Source: Sulfurimonas gotlandica GD1
Lineage (GTDB): Bacteria; Campylobacterota; Campylobacteria; Campylobacterales; Sulfurimonadaceae
Direction: 5' to 3'
Assembly (NCBI RefSeq): GCF_000242915.1
Contig: NZ_AFRZ01000001.1
Coordinates: 930,001 to 994,000 of the forward strand
Length of the DNA stretch: 64,000 nt
In this document: in pieces, positions 17,508 through 25,221 of the stretch
Numbering within the stretch: position 1 is the first letter of the stretch
How the letters are laid out: each line of letters opens with the position of its first letter
Position numbers and translations under genes: made by a program
Notes under the pieces: generated by a model
Databases searched by the model: none
Seen by the model: only the letters and a program-made list of their open reading frames with translations
Told to the model about the DNA's origin: nothing

Positions 17508-19553
17508 CTACTTTGTTGTCATTTTGTGAACACCCCATGGCTGTTCATCTTTAATATGTGGTAGAAAATACTTTGATGGATGATCATCATAATCTTTAAC
17601 TAATCTATCAAATAATACTTCTGCTTTTTTAAAGTCACCACTCTTATATATTCTAAGTGCCTCGTCATATAGTTTTTTAATCTCTCTTGATTTATCACTA
17701 TCTGGCATAAGCTCATGCAGAAGTACTGCTTCATCTTTACCTTTTACTTTTACTGGTTCTATCTCTCTATGTATAAACTTATCACTGATTTTTGCTACGG
17801 TAAACTCTGTAATCAAAATATTTACACCATAGTTTTTTGTCAGACCTTCTACTCTAGATGCAAGGTTTACACCATCTCCAATAACAGTATAGTTAAACCT
17901 AGTATCTGAACCCATATTCCCAACGACTACATCTGCCGTATTTATTCCTATACCTATTCGGATTGGATTTATACCTTCAAGAGCCAACTCTTCATTTAGT
18001 ACATCAAGTTTTTCTATCATCTCTAAAGCACTCTTACATGATGCATCTGCATGATCTTTAATATCAACAGGAGCATTAAAAAACGCCATAACAGCATCTC
18101 CAATATATTTATCAAGCATTCCACCATTATCTAAAACTGCATTTGTCATAGGAGTGAAGTATCTATTTAAGAGAGTAATCAAACTAACAGGATCCATAGA
18201 TTCTGAGATAGTTGTAAATCCACGTATATCACTAAAGAGGATGCTAAGCTCTTTACTCTCACCACCAAGAGCTAGTGCTTCAGGGTTTTCTATAAGCTTG
18301 TCGAGCAAATCTCCAGAGAGGTAACTTGAAAAAGCACCACGCATAAACTTACCGCTTTGTTCCTGCAAGTTAAAAGCAATAGCCTCTACGGCGACCAAAC
18401 TCAGCACTAAAGATATTAAAGGATAAAAAAGATCAATATAGATCATGTCAGTTACGAACAAATATCTTATGTAAGCATATACTATTAGATAGACAATTAT
18501 ATTGATAACTACTCTATGTAAAATCTTTTTAAATAGAAGTACTAAAATAAACGGTAGCAGAACCATCAAAACAATCAACAATGGAGTTATATTCTTTGGT
18601 TCTTTAATAAGATGGTTTTCCAGCAGGTTAGATATAAAAGTATAATGAAGCAGTGGACCAGGCATAGAGCCCATCGGTGTACTAACTACATCACCGGCAC
18701 CAACATCAGTAATTCCAAGAATAACCATTTTGCCTCTGAAATATTCCTGTTTAATCTTGCCAGTTGCAACATCTAAGAACGATACTACATTATACTGCTC
18801 TGGATTGTAAAAGTTAAGTCTTATAAAACCCTTCTTATTTACTCCTATTATACGTTCATTTATCTCTATATGAGATTCGTCTACTCTCTTAACATCCTTG
18901 TTAAACTTTAATCTAAGACCCTGCATTGCTAAAGATGGATATAGAATATTTTGAAAATATACAGCTATAGGATATGATCGAAGAAGATGATCACTCTCGC
19001 TAAGAGTAGAAAAACTTCCGCTCAAAGAACACGCTTGCAAAATAGGAACAATATTCATCTCTGCAAAAGGTGCGTGAACAAACTGAGGATTTTTAAATTC
19101 AGAGATTTGTGACTGAAGCAGATCAAGAGATGAATCACCTAAAATCTCTAACTCTTCATTACTTATATTCTGAGTAGATTTAGCTCTTAAAAAGAAACCG
19201 CATACACTGGAGTTAAGTCCCAAAAGAGACTCTGCCAATGCAGAGTCTTGCTCCTGCGAAGTTGGCTCTGAAAAGATCATATCCATCAAAACTACATCAG
19301 CTTCTAAAAGACCGTCTATCCCCTTCGCAATTATCTCTCTCTTCCAAGGCCATCTGCCAAACTCATTTACGCTTGGCTCATCAACAGCTACAAAGACAAT
19401 ATCTTTGCTAGGAGTTTTTTTCTGAAGGTCGAAATTTATATCGTTGTAACGTAGCGAAAAGCTCTCAAACGGTTCAACCTTATACATTTGTAACAGTAAT
19501 GTTATAAGTAATATAGGTATTAAAACACCAAGATAGAGAAGTTTTTCTTTCAT
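17508..19553 (-). CDS. CHASE2-domain class III adenylate/guanylate cyclase
   Basis: A 681-residue inner-membrane sensor cyclase. A signal-anchor helix (residues 7-23) is followed by a periplasmic CHASE2 domain (about 30-310), three transmembrane helices (about 322-395) and a class III cyclase domain (about 430-615). Metal-binding aspartates are D442 (FSDIRGF) and D486 (IGDAVMAFF); N563 and R567 (DGVNLASR) form the transition-state pair. K482 and D560 are the purine-contacting positions and favour ATP over GTP. The C-terminal 60 residues resemble a TPR hairpin. It starts 5 bases after the FecR gene and is followed by the phosphodiesterase, suggesting a self-contained cAMP circuit. Confidence 0.9.
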   Translation of the reverse strand: MKEKLLYLGVLIPILLITLLLQMYKVEPFESFSLRYNDINFDLQKKTPSKDIVFVAVDEPSVNEFGRWPWKREIIAKGIDGLLEADVVLMDMIFSEPTSQEQDSALAESLLGLNSSVCGFFLRAKSTQNISNEELEILGDSSLDLLQSQISEFKNPQFVHAPFAEMNIVPILQACSLSGSFSTLSESDHLLRSYPIAVYFQNILYPSLAMQGLRLKFNKDVKRVDESHIEINERIIGVNKKGFIRLNFYNPEQYNVVSFLDVATGKIKQEYFRGKMVILGITDVGAGDVVSTPMGSMPGPLLHYTFISNLLENHLIKEPKNITPLLIVLMVLLPFILVLLFKKILHRVVINIIVYLIVYAYIRYLFVTDMIYIDLFYPLISLVLSLVAVEAIAFNLQEQSGKFMRGAFSSYLSGDLLDKLIENPEALALGGESKELSILFSDIRGFTTISESMDPVSLITLLNRYFTPMTNAVLDNGGMLDKYIGDAVMAFFNAPVDIKDHADASCKSALEMIEKLDVLNEELALEGINPIRIGIGINTADVVVGNMGSDTRFNYTVIGDGVNLASRVEGLTKNYGVNILITEFTVAKISDKFIHREIEPVKVKGKDEAVLLHELMPDSDKSREIKKLYDEALRIYKSGDFKKAEVLFDRLVKDYDDHPSKYFLPHIKDEQPWGVHKMTTK

Positions 19554-19558
19554 TTAAT

Positions 19559-20263
19559 CTACTTTATAGATCCCATAAGTTTCTCAAAACGTTCAAACTC
19601 TGCGTCATCTTCTTTAGTCCAAGCACTCTCATTAACTTTTTTACCATCAAAAGAGATTGTGTTTCCGGCTTGAAGATCAAACTCTTTAGTCATGAGAGCT
19701 GCGCCTTTGTTTTGCTCGTTCAGGTATTTTTGATATGCCGCTTCTTGTTCTGACAAGTACTTATTGTACTCTGCCTGAACTGCCTTTCTGTAAAGTTCAA
19801 ACTCTTCTTTTATACTTTGGATTCCAACTACACCCTCTTTTAGTTTTACAGAAGCCTTTTCTCCAGAGTCAACGATGAAAGTAGTTCCCTTAATCCCGAT
19901 AATGGCGAAAGGAGTTTTAACTTTAAGAGAGTTCTTTGCATCTCGTGAAGTGATTTTATAAAAAACTTTACCTTCTGTTTGTTCTGCCAAGTTTGCTGAA
20001 GAAAAGTGTAAAGTAGAACTTGCATCAAGAACCAGAGTCGAACCGTCTAAAAGCTTTATAATCGCATTTGCTTCTTTAGAAGTAGTGATTAAGTCACCTT
20101 TTTTTACTTCTAAGCCCTTGCTAACTTGACTCTTTTTAAATGAGCCCTCACTCTTAATTTTTACATTTCCTTTTACTAGATAAACACTTCCTATAGCTGA
20201 ACTTGCACTCGCTACTGTAACAGATAATAAAGCTATAAAAAGAGATATTAAAATTTTCTTCAC
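19559..20263 (-). CDS. Secreted FecR-domain protein
   Basis: A 234-residue protein with a signal peptide (about residues 1-20, cleaved near ASASS). A FecR domain follows, marked by GNVKIKSEG, GDLITTSKEANAII and TPFAIIGIKGTTF. A charged helical stretch (about 155-190) holds two near-repeats around YNKYLSEQE and YQKYLNEQN. The start is GTG at 20263, 6 bases after AGGGG. It is the first gene of the operon with the CHASE2 cyclase. FecR domains often accompany CHASE2 sensors, so I infer a periplasmic partner or ligand-binding subunit. There is no FecI sigma factor or TonB receptor nearby. Confidence 0.85.
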   Translation of the reverse strand: MKKILISLFIALLSVTVASASSAIGSVYLVKGNVKIKSEGSFKKSQVSKGLEVKKGDLITTSKEANAIIKLLDGSTLVLDASSTLHFSSANLAEQTEGKVFYKITSRDAKNSLKVKTPFAIIGIKGTTFIVDSGEKASVKLKEGVVGIQSIKEEFELYRKAVQAEYNKYLSEQEAAYQKYLNEQNKGAALMTKEFDLQAGNTISFDGKKVNESAWTKEDDAEFERFEKLMGSIK

Positions 20264-20290
20264 AATAAACCCCTATATTCATTTTTACCT

Positions 20291-20311
20291 ATTATATCAT
20301 TTAAATTGATA
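20291..20311 (-). promoter_or_regulatory. Predicted promoter and inverted repeat before the FecR-cyclase operon
   Basis: The minus strand has TATAAT at 20296-20291, 28 bases before the FecR start. The pentamers TATCA (20295-20299) and TGATA (20307-20311) form an inverted repeat with a 7-base spacer that overlaps the box. The region is divergent with yaaA, so an operator serving both is possible. Confidence 0.45.
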
Positions 20312-20353
20312 CAATTAGATAAAAATATAACGACACAAAACACAAGGATAGAT

Positions 20354-21079
20354 ATGCTAAAAATACTGTTTTCACCATCAGAAGGCAAAAATAGCGGTGG
20401 TGAAGAGACTCCTAAAGAGCTTCTTGGTTCTAACGACGCGAGGAAAGATATTTTAAATGAATACAACAGCATCGTTATGAGTAGCGATGAAGAAGCTATT
20501 AAAAATCTCTTTGGTTTTAAAAAAATGAGCGATTGTGAAGCTTATGTAAACGATCTGTTCAACTCTCCACTTATGTCTGCAATAGAGAGGTATCAAGGCG
20601 TAGCTTATGACTATTTGGACATAAACACTTTAGATGCACAGCAAGTAGAGTATCTAAAGAAAAATACTATAATCTTCTCAAACCTCTACGGCCCTATCCT
20701 CGGTGGAGATGCAATTGCAAACTATAAAGTAAAACAGGGGAATGATATTGGTAGTATAGTTCCAGACAAATTTTACAAAGATAGATTTACGTATCAGTTA
20801 GATTTGTACTTAAACAACGATGACATTCTAGACCTTCGTGCAGGTTACTACGACAAGTTTTACAAAGTGACAAAGCCATACACTACTCTGAAGTTTTTAA
20901 AAGATGGCAAGACTGTAAGTCACTGGGCCAAAGCATATAGAGGTTTGGTTTTAAGAGCGCTTGCAAAGGGCAACATAAACTCTATGGAAGAGTTCATGTC
21001 TTTAGAGATAGACGGACTTCAGATTAAAGAGATAAAAGTTATCAAGAATAAAACAGAGATTGTATATAATATCGTTTAA
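20354..21079 (+). CDS. yaaA: Peroxide-stress protein YaaA family (UPF0246)
   Basis: A 241-residue cytoplasmic protein. MLKILFSPSEGKNSGG at the start and FTYQLDLYLNNDDILDLRAG near the C-terminus fit the YaaA/UPF0246 family. In E. coli YaaA limits intracellular free iron under hydrogen peroxide stress, and the fold binds DNA. I start at the ATG at 20354, preceded by AAGGA, rather than the in-frame ATG at 20306, whose 16 extra residues do not fit the family. It is divergent from the FecR operon. Confidence 0.8.
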   Translation: MLKILFSPSEGKNSGGEETPKELLGSNDARKDILNEYNSIVMSSDEEAIKNLFGFKKMSDCEAYVNDLFNSPLMSAIERYQGVAYDYLDINTLDAQQVEYLKKNTIIFSNLYGPILGGDAIANYKVKQGNDIGSIVPDKFYKDRFTYQLDLYLNNDDILDLRAGYYDKFYKVTKPYTTLKFLKDGKTVSHWAKAYRGLVLRALAKGNINSMEEFMSLEIDGLQIKEIKVIKNKTEIVYNIV

Positions 21080-21095
21080 TTAAAAGGAAGTCCAT

Positions 21096-21848
21096 TTGCA
21101 AGATTCACAAGAATATAAAGATAAAAAAGCATATTTTGATAAGATAATTACACTTTACGGCAGAAATGTTGTTGTAGAAGTACTCCAAGACTCATCCGTT
21201 GAAGTTCACAAACTACACATGGCATCTAGCAACAAACCCGATGGAGCTATAAAGACTATCTTAGCACTTGCAAAGACAAGAAAGATAGAGATTACTTACC
21301 ATGAGAAAAGCTCTCTTAGCAGAATAAGTAAAAATGCAAAGCAAGACCAAGGTGTTGCCGTAGACATTATCGCTCAGACTTACAAGAGTGCTCACGAAAT
21401 TAAAGATATGAAAAGCTTTAGACTTATAGCACTTGACGGCATCCAAAATCCTCAAAATCTAGGGATGATTATTCGTTCATGTGCTGCTGGGAATGTAGAT
21501 GGAATCATACTTCCTAAAAAGAGTTCTGCAAAAATATCTCCACTTGTAATCAAAGCAAGTTCAGGAACGCTTTTTAAACTTCCAATTTATTACTGTAATA
21601 CTCTTGATGAAATTTTTCCAGACCTAGATGCAGATACGAGAATATACTCTCTATCATCACATGCAAAAACTAGCATCTATGATGTTGTACCAACAGAAAA
21701 ATCAATATTTGTTTTAGGAAATGAGAGTGATGGAGTGAGTCCTGAGGTTGAAAAACTTTGTAATGACTCAATAAGTATACCGATGCAAAGAGGAGTTGAG
21801 TCACTCAATGTTGCAGTGACCGCATCTCTTCTAGCATTTATGAAATAA
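21096..21848 (+). CDS. SpoU/TrmH-family RNA 2'-O-methyltransferase
   Basis: A 250-residue SPOUT methyltransferase. The N-terminal substrate-binding domain (about 10-95) is followed by a knotted catalytic domain with the family motifs DGIQNPQNLGMIIRS (motif 1), FVLGNESDGVS (motif 2) and IPMQRGVESLNVAVTAS (motif 3). It uses S-adenosylmethionine to methylate a ribose 2'-OH, most likely in 23S rRNA or tRNA; RlmB is a good guess, but the exact nucleotide cannot be read. The start is TTG at 21096, 5 bases after AAGGAAG, 16 bases after yaaA. Confidence 0.88.
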   Translation: MQDSQEYKDKKAYFDKIITLYGRNVVVEVLQDSSVEVHKLHMASSNKPDGAIKTILALAKTRKIEITYHEKSSLSRISKNAKQDQGVAVDIIAQTYKSAHEIKDMKSFRLIALDGIQNPQNLGMIIRSCAAGNVDGIILPKKSSAKISPLVIKASSGTLFKLPIYYCNTLDEIFPDLDADTRIYSLSSHAKTSIYDVVPTEKSIFVLGNESDGVSPEVEKLCNDSISIPMQRGVESLNVAVTASLLAFMK

Positions 21849-21869
21849 GGCTACTTAACTAGCCTTTTT
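21847..21869. terminator. Bidirectional intrinsic terminator
   Basis: AAGGCTA (21847-21853) pairs with TAGCCTT (21860-21866) around a 6-base loop. A T-run follows on the plus strand and TTA-rich sequence on the minus. It overlaps the stop codon of the methyltransferase gene and the stop of the convergent DUF1566 gene. Confidence 0.8.
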
Positions 21870-22289
21870 ATAACATCTTACGTAAAATGTGTCATCCATC
21901 TTTTCTCTATTGAATGCACCCGATAAAAAGTTCACTACAAATGCCTCTTTACTTGTTGCATGTCCAAATGTCTTAGATGACCAGTAGTTGTCAGATACTA
22001 CATATTGGAAATTTCCTGAGATAGTAGGATTGTACACTTTTGTATCTATGATTGAAAAGAGTTCTACAAAACCTGGTAACTCCCAAGACTTATGTCCGTC
22101 TAGTTCTAAGTTTTTACAATAACCTACTGCTTCTTCAAAACTTCTCTTTGTTGTTGAAACATCTTTTGTGTCTTGCCATAGATAGTTTGTTTTTGTATCT
22201 TTGATAGTATTTTCAGAGTTCTTAACAATATCAGCGTTTGCAGTGAATGCTATACATAAAGATAAGATTAATATTTTTAATTGTTTCAT
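21855..22289 (-). CDS. Secreted DUF1566-domain protein
   Basis: A 144-residue protein with a signal peptide (about residues 1-19, ending ANA). It carries the aromatic-rich motifs of DUF1566: NYLWQDTKD, WELPGFVELFSIID, DNYWSSKTFG and YVRCYK. Such proteins are exported and often repeated in Campylobacterota genomes; their role is not known. The two central cysteines (CKNLE and the C-terminal CYK) could form a disulfide. It is monocistronic and ends at a shared terminator. Confidence 0.75.
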   Translation of the reverse strand: MKQLKILILSLCIAFTANADIVKNSENTIKDTKTNYLWQDTKDVSTTKRSFEEAVGYCKNLELDGHKSWELPGFVELFSIIDTKVYNPTISGNFQYVVSDNYWSSKTFGHATSKEAFVVNFLSGAFNREKMDDTFYVRCYKKAS

Positions 22290-22374
22290 TAAAAATCCTT
22301 ATAATTTTAAGTTTGCTGATTGTAACCATATTGATTTGAAATGTGACTTAAGTAAAAAATATTTTACTAAAATA

Positions 22375-23193
22375 TTAAATCTTCCTCAGAATCCTATCAA
22401 GAACACTTGTAGATAAAACTCTTTTAAATCCTCCAAGTAGATGCGTAGCCAGAGTGTTGTAGTATCTGGGTTGTGGTTTTTTGGATTCTAGTGCGTGGAG
22501 TATATTTTTTATAACAACGTCAGAGTTTTTTGTGAAGGGGTCATTGTCTTTTTCTTTTACAGTGAGCAGCTCTTCGTTGTATTCTTTCTCAAAAATACTT
22601 CCTTCTGAGACTACATTTTTTTTAAACATCTTTATAGCATTTTTTCGAAAGTCTGAACGGACTGGTCCTGTGTTTATGGTACATACATAAATATCTGTCT
22701 CCATAAGTTCTAGGCGTAGTGTGTCACAGAGACCTTCTATAGCATATTTTGAAGCGTTGTAGGCTCCACGAAAACGAAGCGAGATGATTCCTAAAACAGA
22801 GGAGTGCTGAATGATTCTTCCATAGCCTTGTTTTCTCATAATTTTGATGGCTTGACGTGTAAGTTCATGAAGTCCAAAAAGGTTAGTCTCAAACTGCTCT
22901 CTTAAAACATCAGTAGTTATATCTTCTACAGCTCCGGGTTGTCCGTAGCCTGCGTTGTTAAATACTGCGTAAAGTTCTGCTCCATCTTTTGTAATGTTGT
23001 TTAGAACTTCTGTTATGGCATCTGCAGAAGTAACATCAAGCAAAAAAGTCTCTAGACCTTCATCTTGAAGTCTTTTTACATCCTCTGCATCTCTAGCAGA
23101 TGCATAAACCTTATAACCGTTGTTGTGTAGGTAGTGAGCAGTGTCGTAGCCTATACCGCTAGAACAACCAGTTATTAAGATGTTTTTTTTCAA
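22375..23193 (-). CDS. Short-chain dehydrogenase/reductase
   Basis: A 272-residue classical SDR. The NAD(P)-binding TGCSSGIG is near residues 8-15, NNAG near 84-87, and the catalytic serine and YNASK (Y about 149, K about 153) follow. The N-terminal basic residue after the glycine motif is lacking, so cofactor preference is unclear. The start overlaps the end of the thioredoxin-like gene by 4 bases (ATGA), showing translational coupling. Substrate unknown. Confidence 0.85.
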   Translation of the reverse strand: MKKNILITGCSSGIGYDTAHYLHNNGYKVYASARDAEDVKRLQDEGLETFLLDVTSADAITEVLNNITKDGAELYAVFNNAGYGQPGAVEDITTDVLREQFETNLFGLHELTRQAIKIMRKQGYGRIIQHSSVLGIISLRFRGAYNASKYAIEGLCDTLRLELMETDIYVCTINTGPVRSDFRKNAIKMFKKNVVSEGSIFEKEYNEELLTVKEKDNDPFTKNSDVVIKNILHALESKKPQPRYYNTLATHLLGGFKRVLSTSVLDRILRKI

Positions 23194-23510
23194 GAAGTCA
23201 TAATCTCGTAAGGTCTTTTTATCTCACTGATAACCTCATCGACACTCATGTGACGAGATTTACGTAAGAACTCTTTGCCGTCTAAATATACTAAAACAGT
23301 AGGTATCGCATAGACATTAAAAAAAGGAGCTATATCTTCACTCTCTGAGATATCTACACTCTCTACTTTAAAGTCTGTGAAGTTAGCATCTAGAGCATCC
23401 ATGAGTTTAGGTTTTAACGCATGACATACGTTACAAGTCGGTGCTGAAAAGTAGACCATTACAGCTAAGTTTTCTTTTATAGTGTTATTTATATTTTCAA
23501 TTGTTTGCAT
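23190..23510 (-). CDS. Thioredoxin-family protein
   Basis: A 106-residue single-domain thioredoxin fold with active site CNVC (C26, C29) in SAPTCNVCHAL and the cis-proline at AIPTVLVY. The active-site dipeptide NV differs from the GP of general thioredoxins, so it is probably a specialised disulfide reductase. It has no signal peptide and is therefore cytoplasmic. It is the first gene of a two-gene unit with the SDR and is divergent from the AEC permease. Confidence 0.88.
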   Translation of the reverse strand: MQTIENINNTIKENLAVMVYFSAPTCNVCHALKPKLMDALDANFTDFKVESVDISESEDIAPFFNVYAIPTVLVYLDGKEFLRKSRHMSVDEVISEIKRPYEIMTS

Positions 23511-23535
23511 GGAGAGATTATATTATAATACCACT

Positions 23536-24444
23536 ATGAGTTCAATAATATTTTCAATTCTTGGTATATATATTTTTATTGTCGTGGGTTTCATCGCTAA
23601 GATGAGTTTTAAAGACCAGATTGACGATAAGACTATTACACTTATAAATGTCTATTTCCTGCAAGTCTTTTTAACTTTTTGGGGACTTCTTATCCGTCCT
23701 ATCGACATCACACTTCTTTACGCTCCTAGCATCTACCTTGGCATCGTTGTCGTACTTCTTTTAGTCTCAGTTGTAGTTGCTAAAAAACTATTTGAATCTC
23801 CAAAAGAGTACTCCATCGCAACAGTTGCCGCCATCATAGGAAACACAGGAAACCTTGGCATCCCCATAAACATAGCTATCTTTGGTGAAGAGTCCATTCC
23901 CTACACGACAGTAGTAAACCTTATGAATGTTTTTGTGGTCTATACTGTAGGTGTTTTTTACTATTCTCGTGGAAGCTTTGATACTAAGACATCTCTACTA
24001 AACATCGTAAAACTTCCTATCCTTTGGGCGGCAATACTAGCCATACTTCTTAGCATCTACGGATACAAACCTTCAGGTGTAGTTTTAAATACTCTGATGA
24101 TGGGGGCTTATGCATCTATGACTATGCAGCTCTTTCTCTTTGGCATCTATCTCTATGGGACTAAGATTCAGGAGATCAGTAAGACCTTAGTGATTTGGGT
24201 CTTAACATTTAAGTTCCTGCTACTTCCTGCTATTGCCTTTTTAGTTCTAGTAAATATAGAACTTGACCCTATGATAAAAGGAATCATCTTTATAGAGCTG
24301 ATGATGCCGCTAGCTGTCGCAAATGTAAATCTTGCATCTCTATATGACTGTAGCCCAAGAGTCGTGACTGCTTTAGTATTTTTGTCTTCAGTAGTTTTCT
24401 TGGGAGTTATATTTGTAGCTGTGGAAGTTTTGGCTTACTTATAA
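23536..24444 (+). CDS. AEC-family transporter (auxin efflux carrier fold)
   Basis: A 302-residue inner-membrane protein with about 10 hydrophobic helices and the family segment IIGNTGNLGIPINIAIFG near residues 97-114. AEC proteins export or import organic anions such as malonate or malate; the substrate here is not readable. I start at the ATG at 23536 because the in-frame upstream ATG at 23482 falls inside the divergent thioredoxin gene. Confidence 0.82.
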   Translation: MSSIIFSILGIYIFIVVGFIAKMSFKDQIDDKTITLINVYFLQVFLTFWGLLIRPIDITLLYAPSIYLGIVVVLLLVSVVVAKKLFESPKEYSIATVAAIIGNTGNLGIPINIAIFGEESIPYTTVVNLMNVFVVYTVGVFYYSRGSFDTKTSLLNIVKLPILWAAILAILLSIYGYKPSGVVLNTLMMGAYASMTMQLFLFGIYLYGTKIQEISKTLVIWVLTFKFLLLPAIAFLVLVNIELDPMIKGIIFIELMMPLAVANVNLASLYDCSPRVVTALVFLSSVVFLGVIFVAVEVLAYL

Positions 24445-24481
24445 CCTAAGCTGCAAATAACAACTTAGATTAATCTCTACA

Positions 24482-24856
24482 CTAATTATTTTTTTCATTA
24501 GGCATATTGGTAGGTAAAGCATATGGTGTTGTGCAGATAGGTTTTCCCATCGAGACCGATCCACCATTCGGTCTCCCAATTTTTGACTTTTCACATATAA
24601 ATTTAAATAATCTATGTGCTTGTGTTTCAGGAACAATAATTTGTACAAATTTCATTGAACTTCCATTACTTATCTTCGTTGATGATTTAGAGACAAATTG
24701 ACCACGACAACCGGTACTGTCTGCCACTTCTATCCCCTCTTCTTCTCGTAAACTTCGCATCAACTCCCGATCAACTCCATCATCAGGTAGTATACAGGTT
24801 ATGAGTCTTACATCTTGTAGATGATCTTTTGCAAAAGTATGGAAATCAGAACTCAT
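24482..24856 (-). CDS. PII-like signalling protein (second copy)
   Basis: A 124-residue protein that I read as a divergent PII (GlnB-like) fold from context, length and the glycine-rich segment SKIGRPNGGSVSMGK. That segment lies where PII proteins have their B-loop. CILPDDG near residue 21 may begin strand 1. The canonical T-loop tyrosine region is absent. It overlaps the first PII-like gene by 4 bases and is the last gene of the DUF1538 operon. It probably reports nucleotide state to the membrane protein; that is inference. Confidence 0.6.
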   Translation of the reverse strand: MSSDFHTFAKDHLQDVRLITCILPDDGVDRELMRSLREEEGIEVADSTGCRGQFVSKSSTKISNGSSMKFVQIIVPETQAHRLFKFICEKSKIGRPNGGSVSMGKPICTTPYALPTNMPNEKNN

Positions 24857-25221
24857 TGTGGCCCTTCCTTTTCTAAAGTACTCAGAACAGCCTCAGGTAT
24901 ATAAGTAGCAACTTTATCAAGAGCGGTTGCATAAACAACACCAGCTCCAGGTCTGTTAAGACCGAGCTTCGTGTATAAATGATGAATAAGTAAATCACGG
25001 TTTTCTATTGAAGTCATCATAGTCACGACATCTTTGTCAACCTCTACAGCAATCCCCCAAAGACCTAGACGTTCACGAATACCCGCACCTCTAGCATTAA
25101 AAATTATTTCACCACTCACCCCAACTTCACGTGCCATGGCAACAACTTTTTCTCCAGATCCATGCTTAACGATGCATGTCACTGCAACAACATCCGATAA
25201 ATACGTAATATTAGTTTTCAT
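24853..25221 (-). CDS. PII-like signalling protein (first copy)
   Basis: A 122-residue protein with a ferredoxin-like PII arrangement: VVAVTCIVKHGSGEKV, then a glycine/arginine-rich loop GAGIRERLG where PII has its T-loop, then LNRPGAGVVYATALDKV as a B-loop-like turn. The uridylylated tyrosine of GlnB is missing. It overlaps both neighbours by 4 bases, so DUF1538 protein and both PII-like proteins are made together. Ligand unknown; ATP/ADP or another nucleotide is likely by family. Confidence 0.68.
   Translation of the reverse strand: MKTNITYLSDVVAVTCIVKHGSGEKVVAMAREVGVSGEIIFNARGAGIRERLGLWGIAVEVDKDVVTMMTSIENRDLLIHHLYTKLGLNRPGAGVVYATALDKVATYIPEAVLSTLEKEGPQ

Noticed and set aside
24552-24575. 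Inverted repeat GAGACCGA/TCGGTCTC
   Set aside because: It lies inside the second PII-like coding region, over the glycine-rich loop, so codons explain it well enough.
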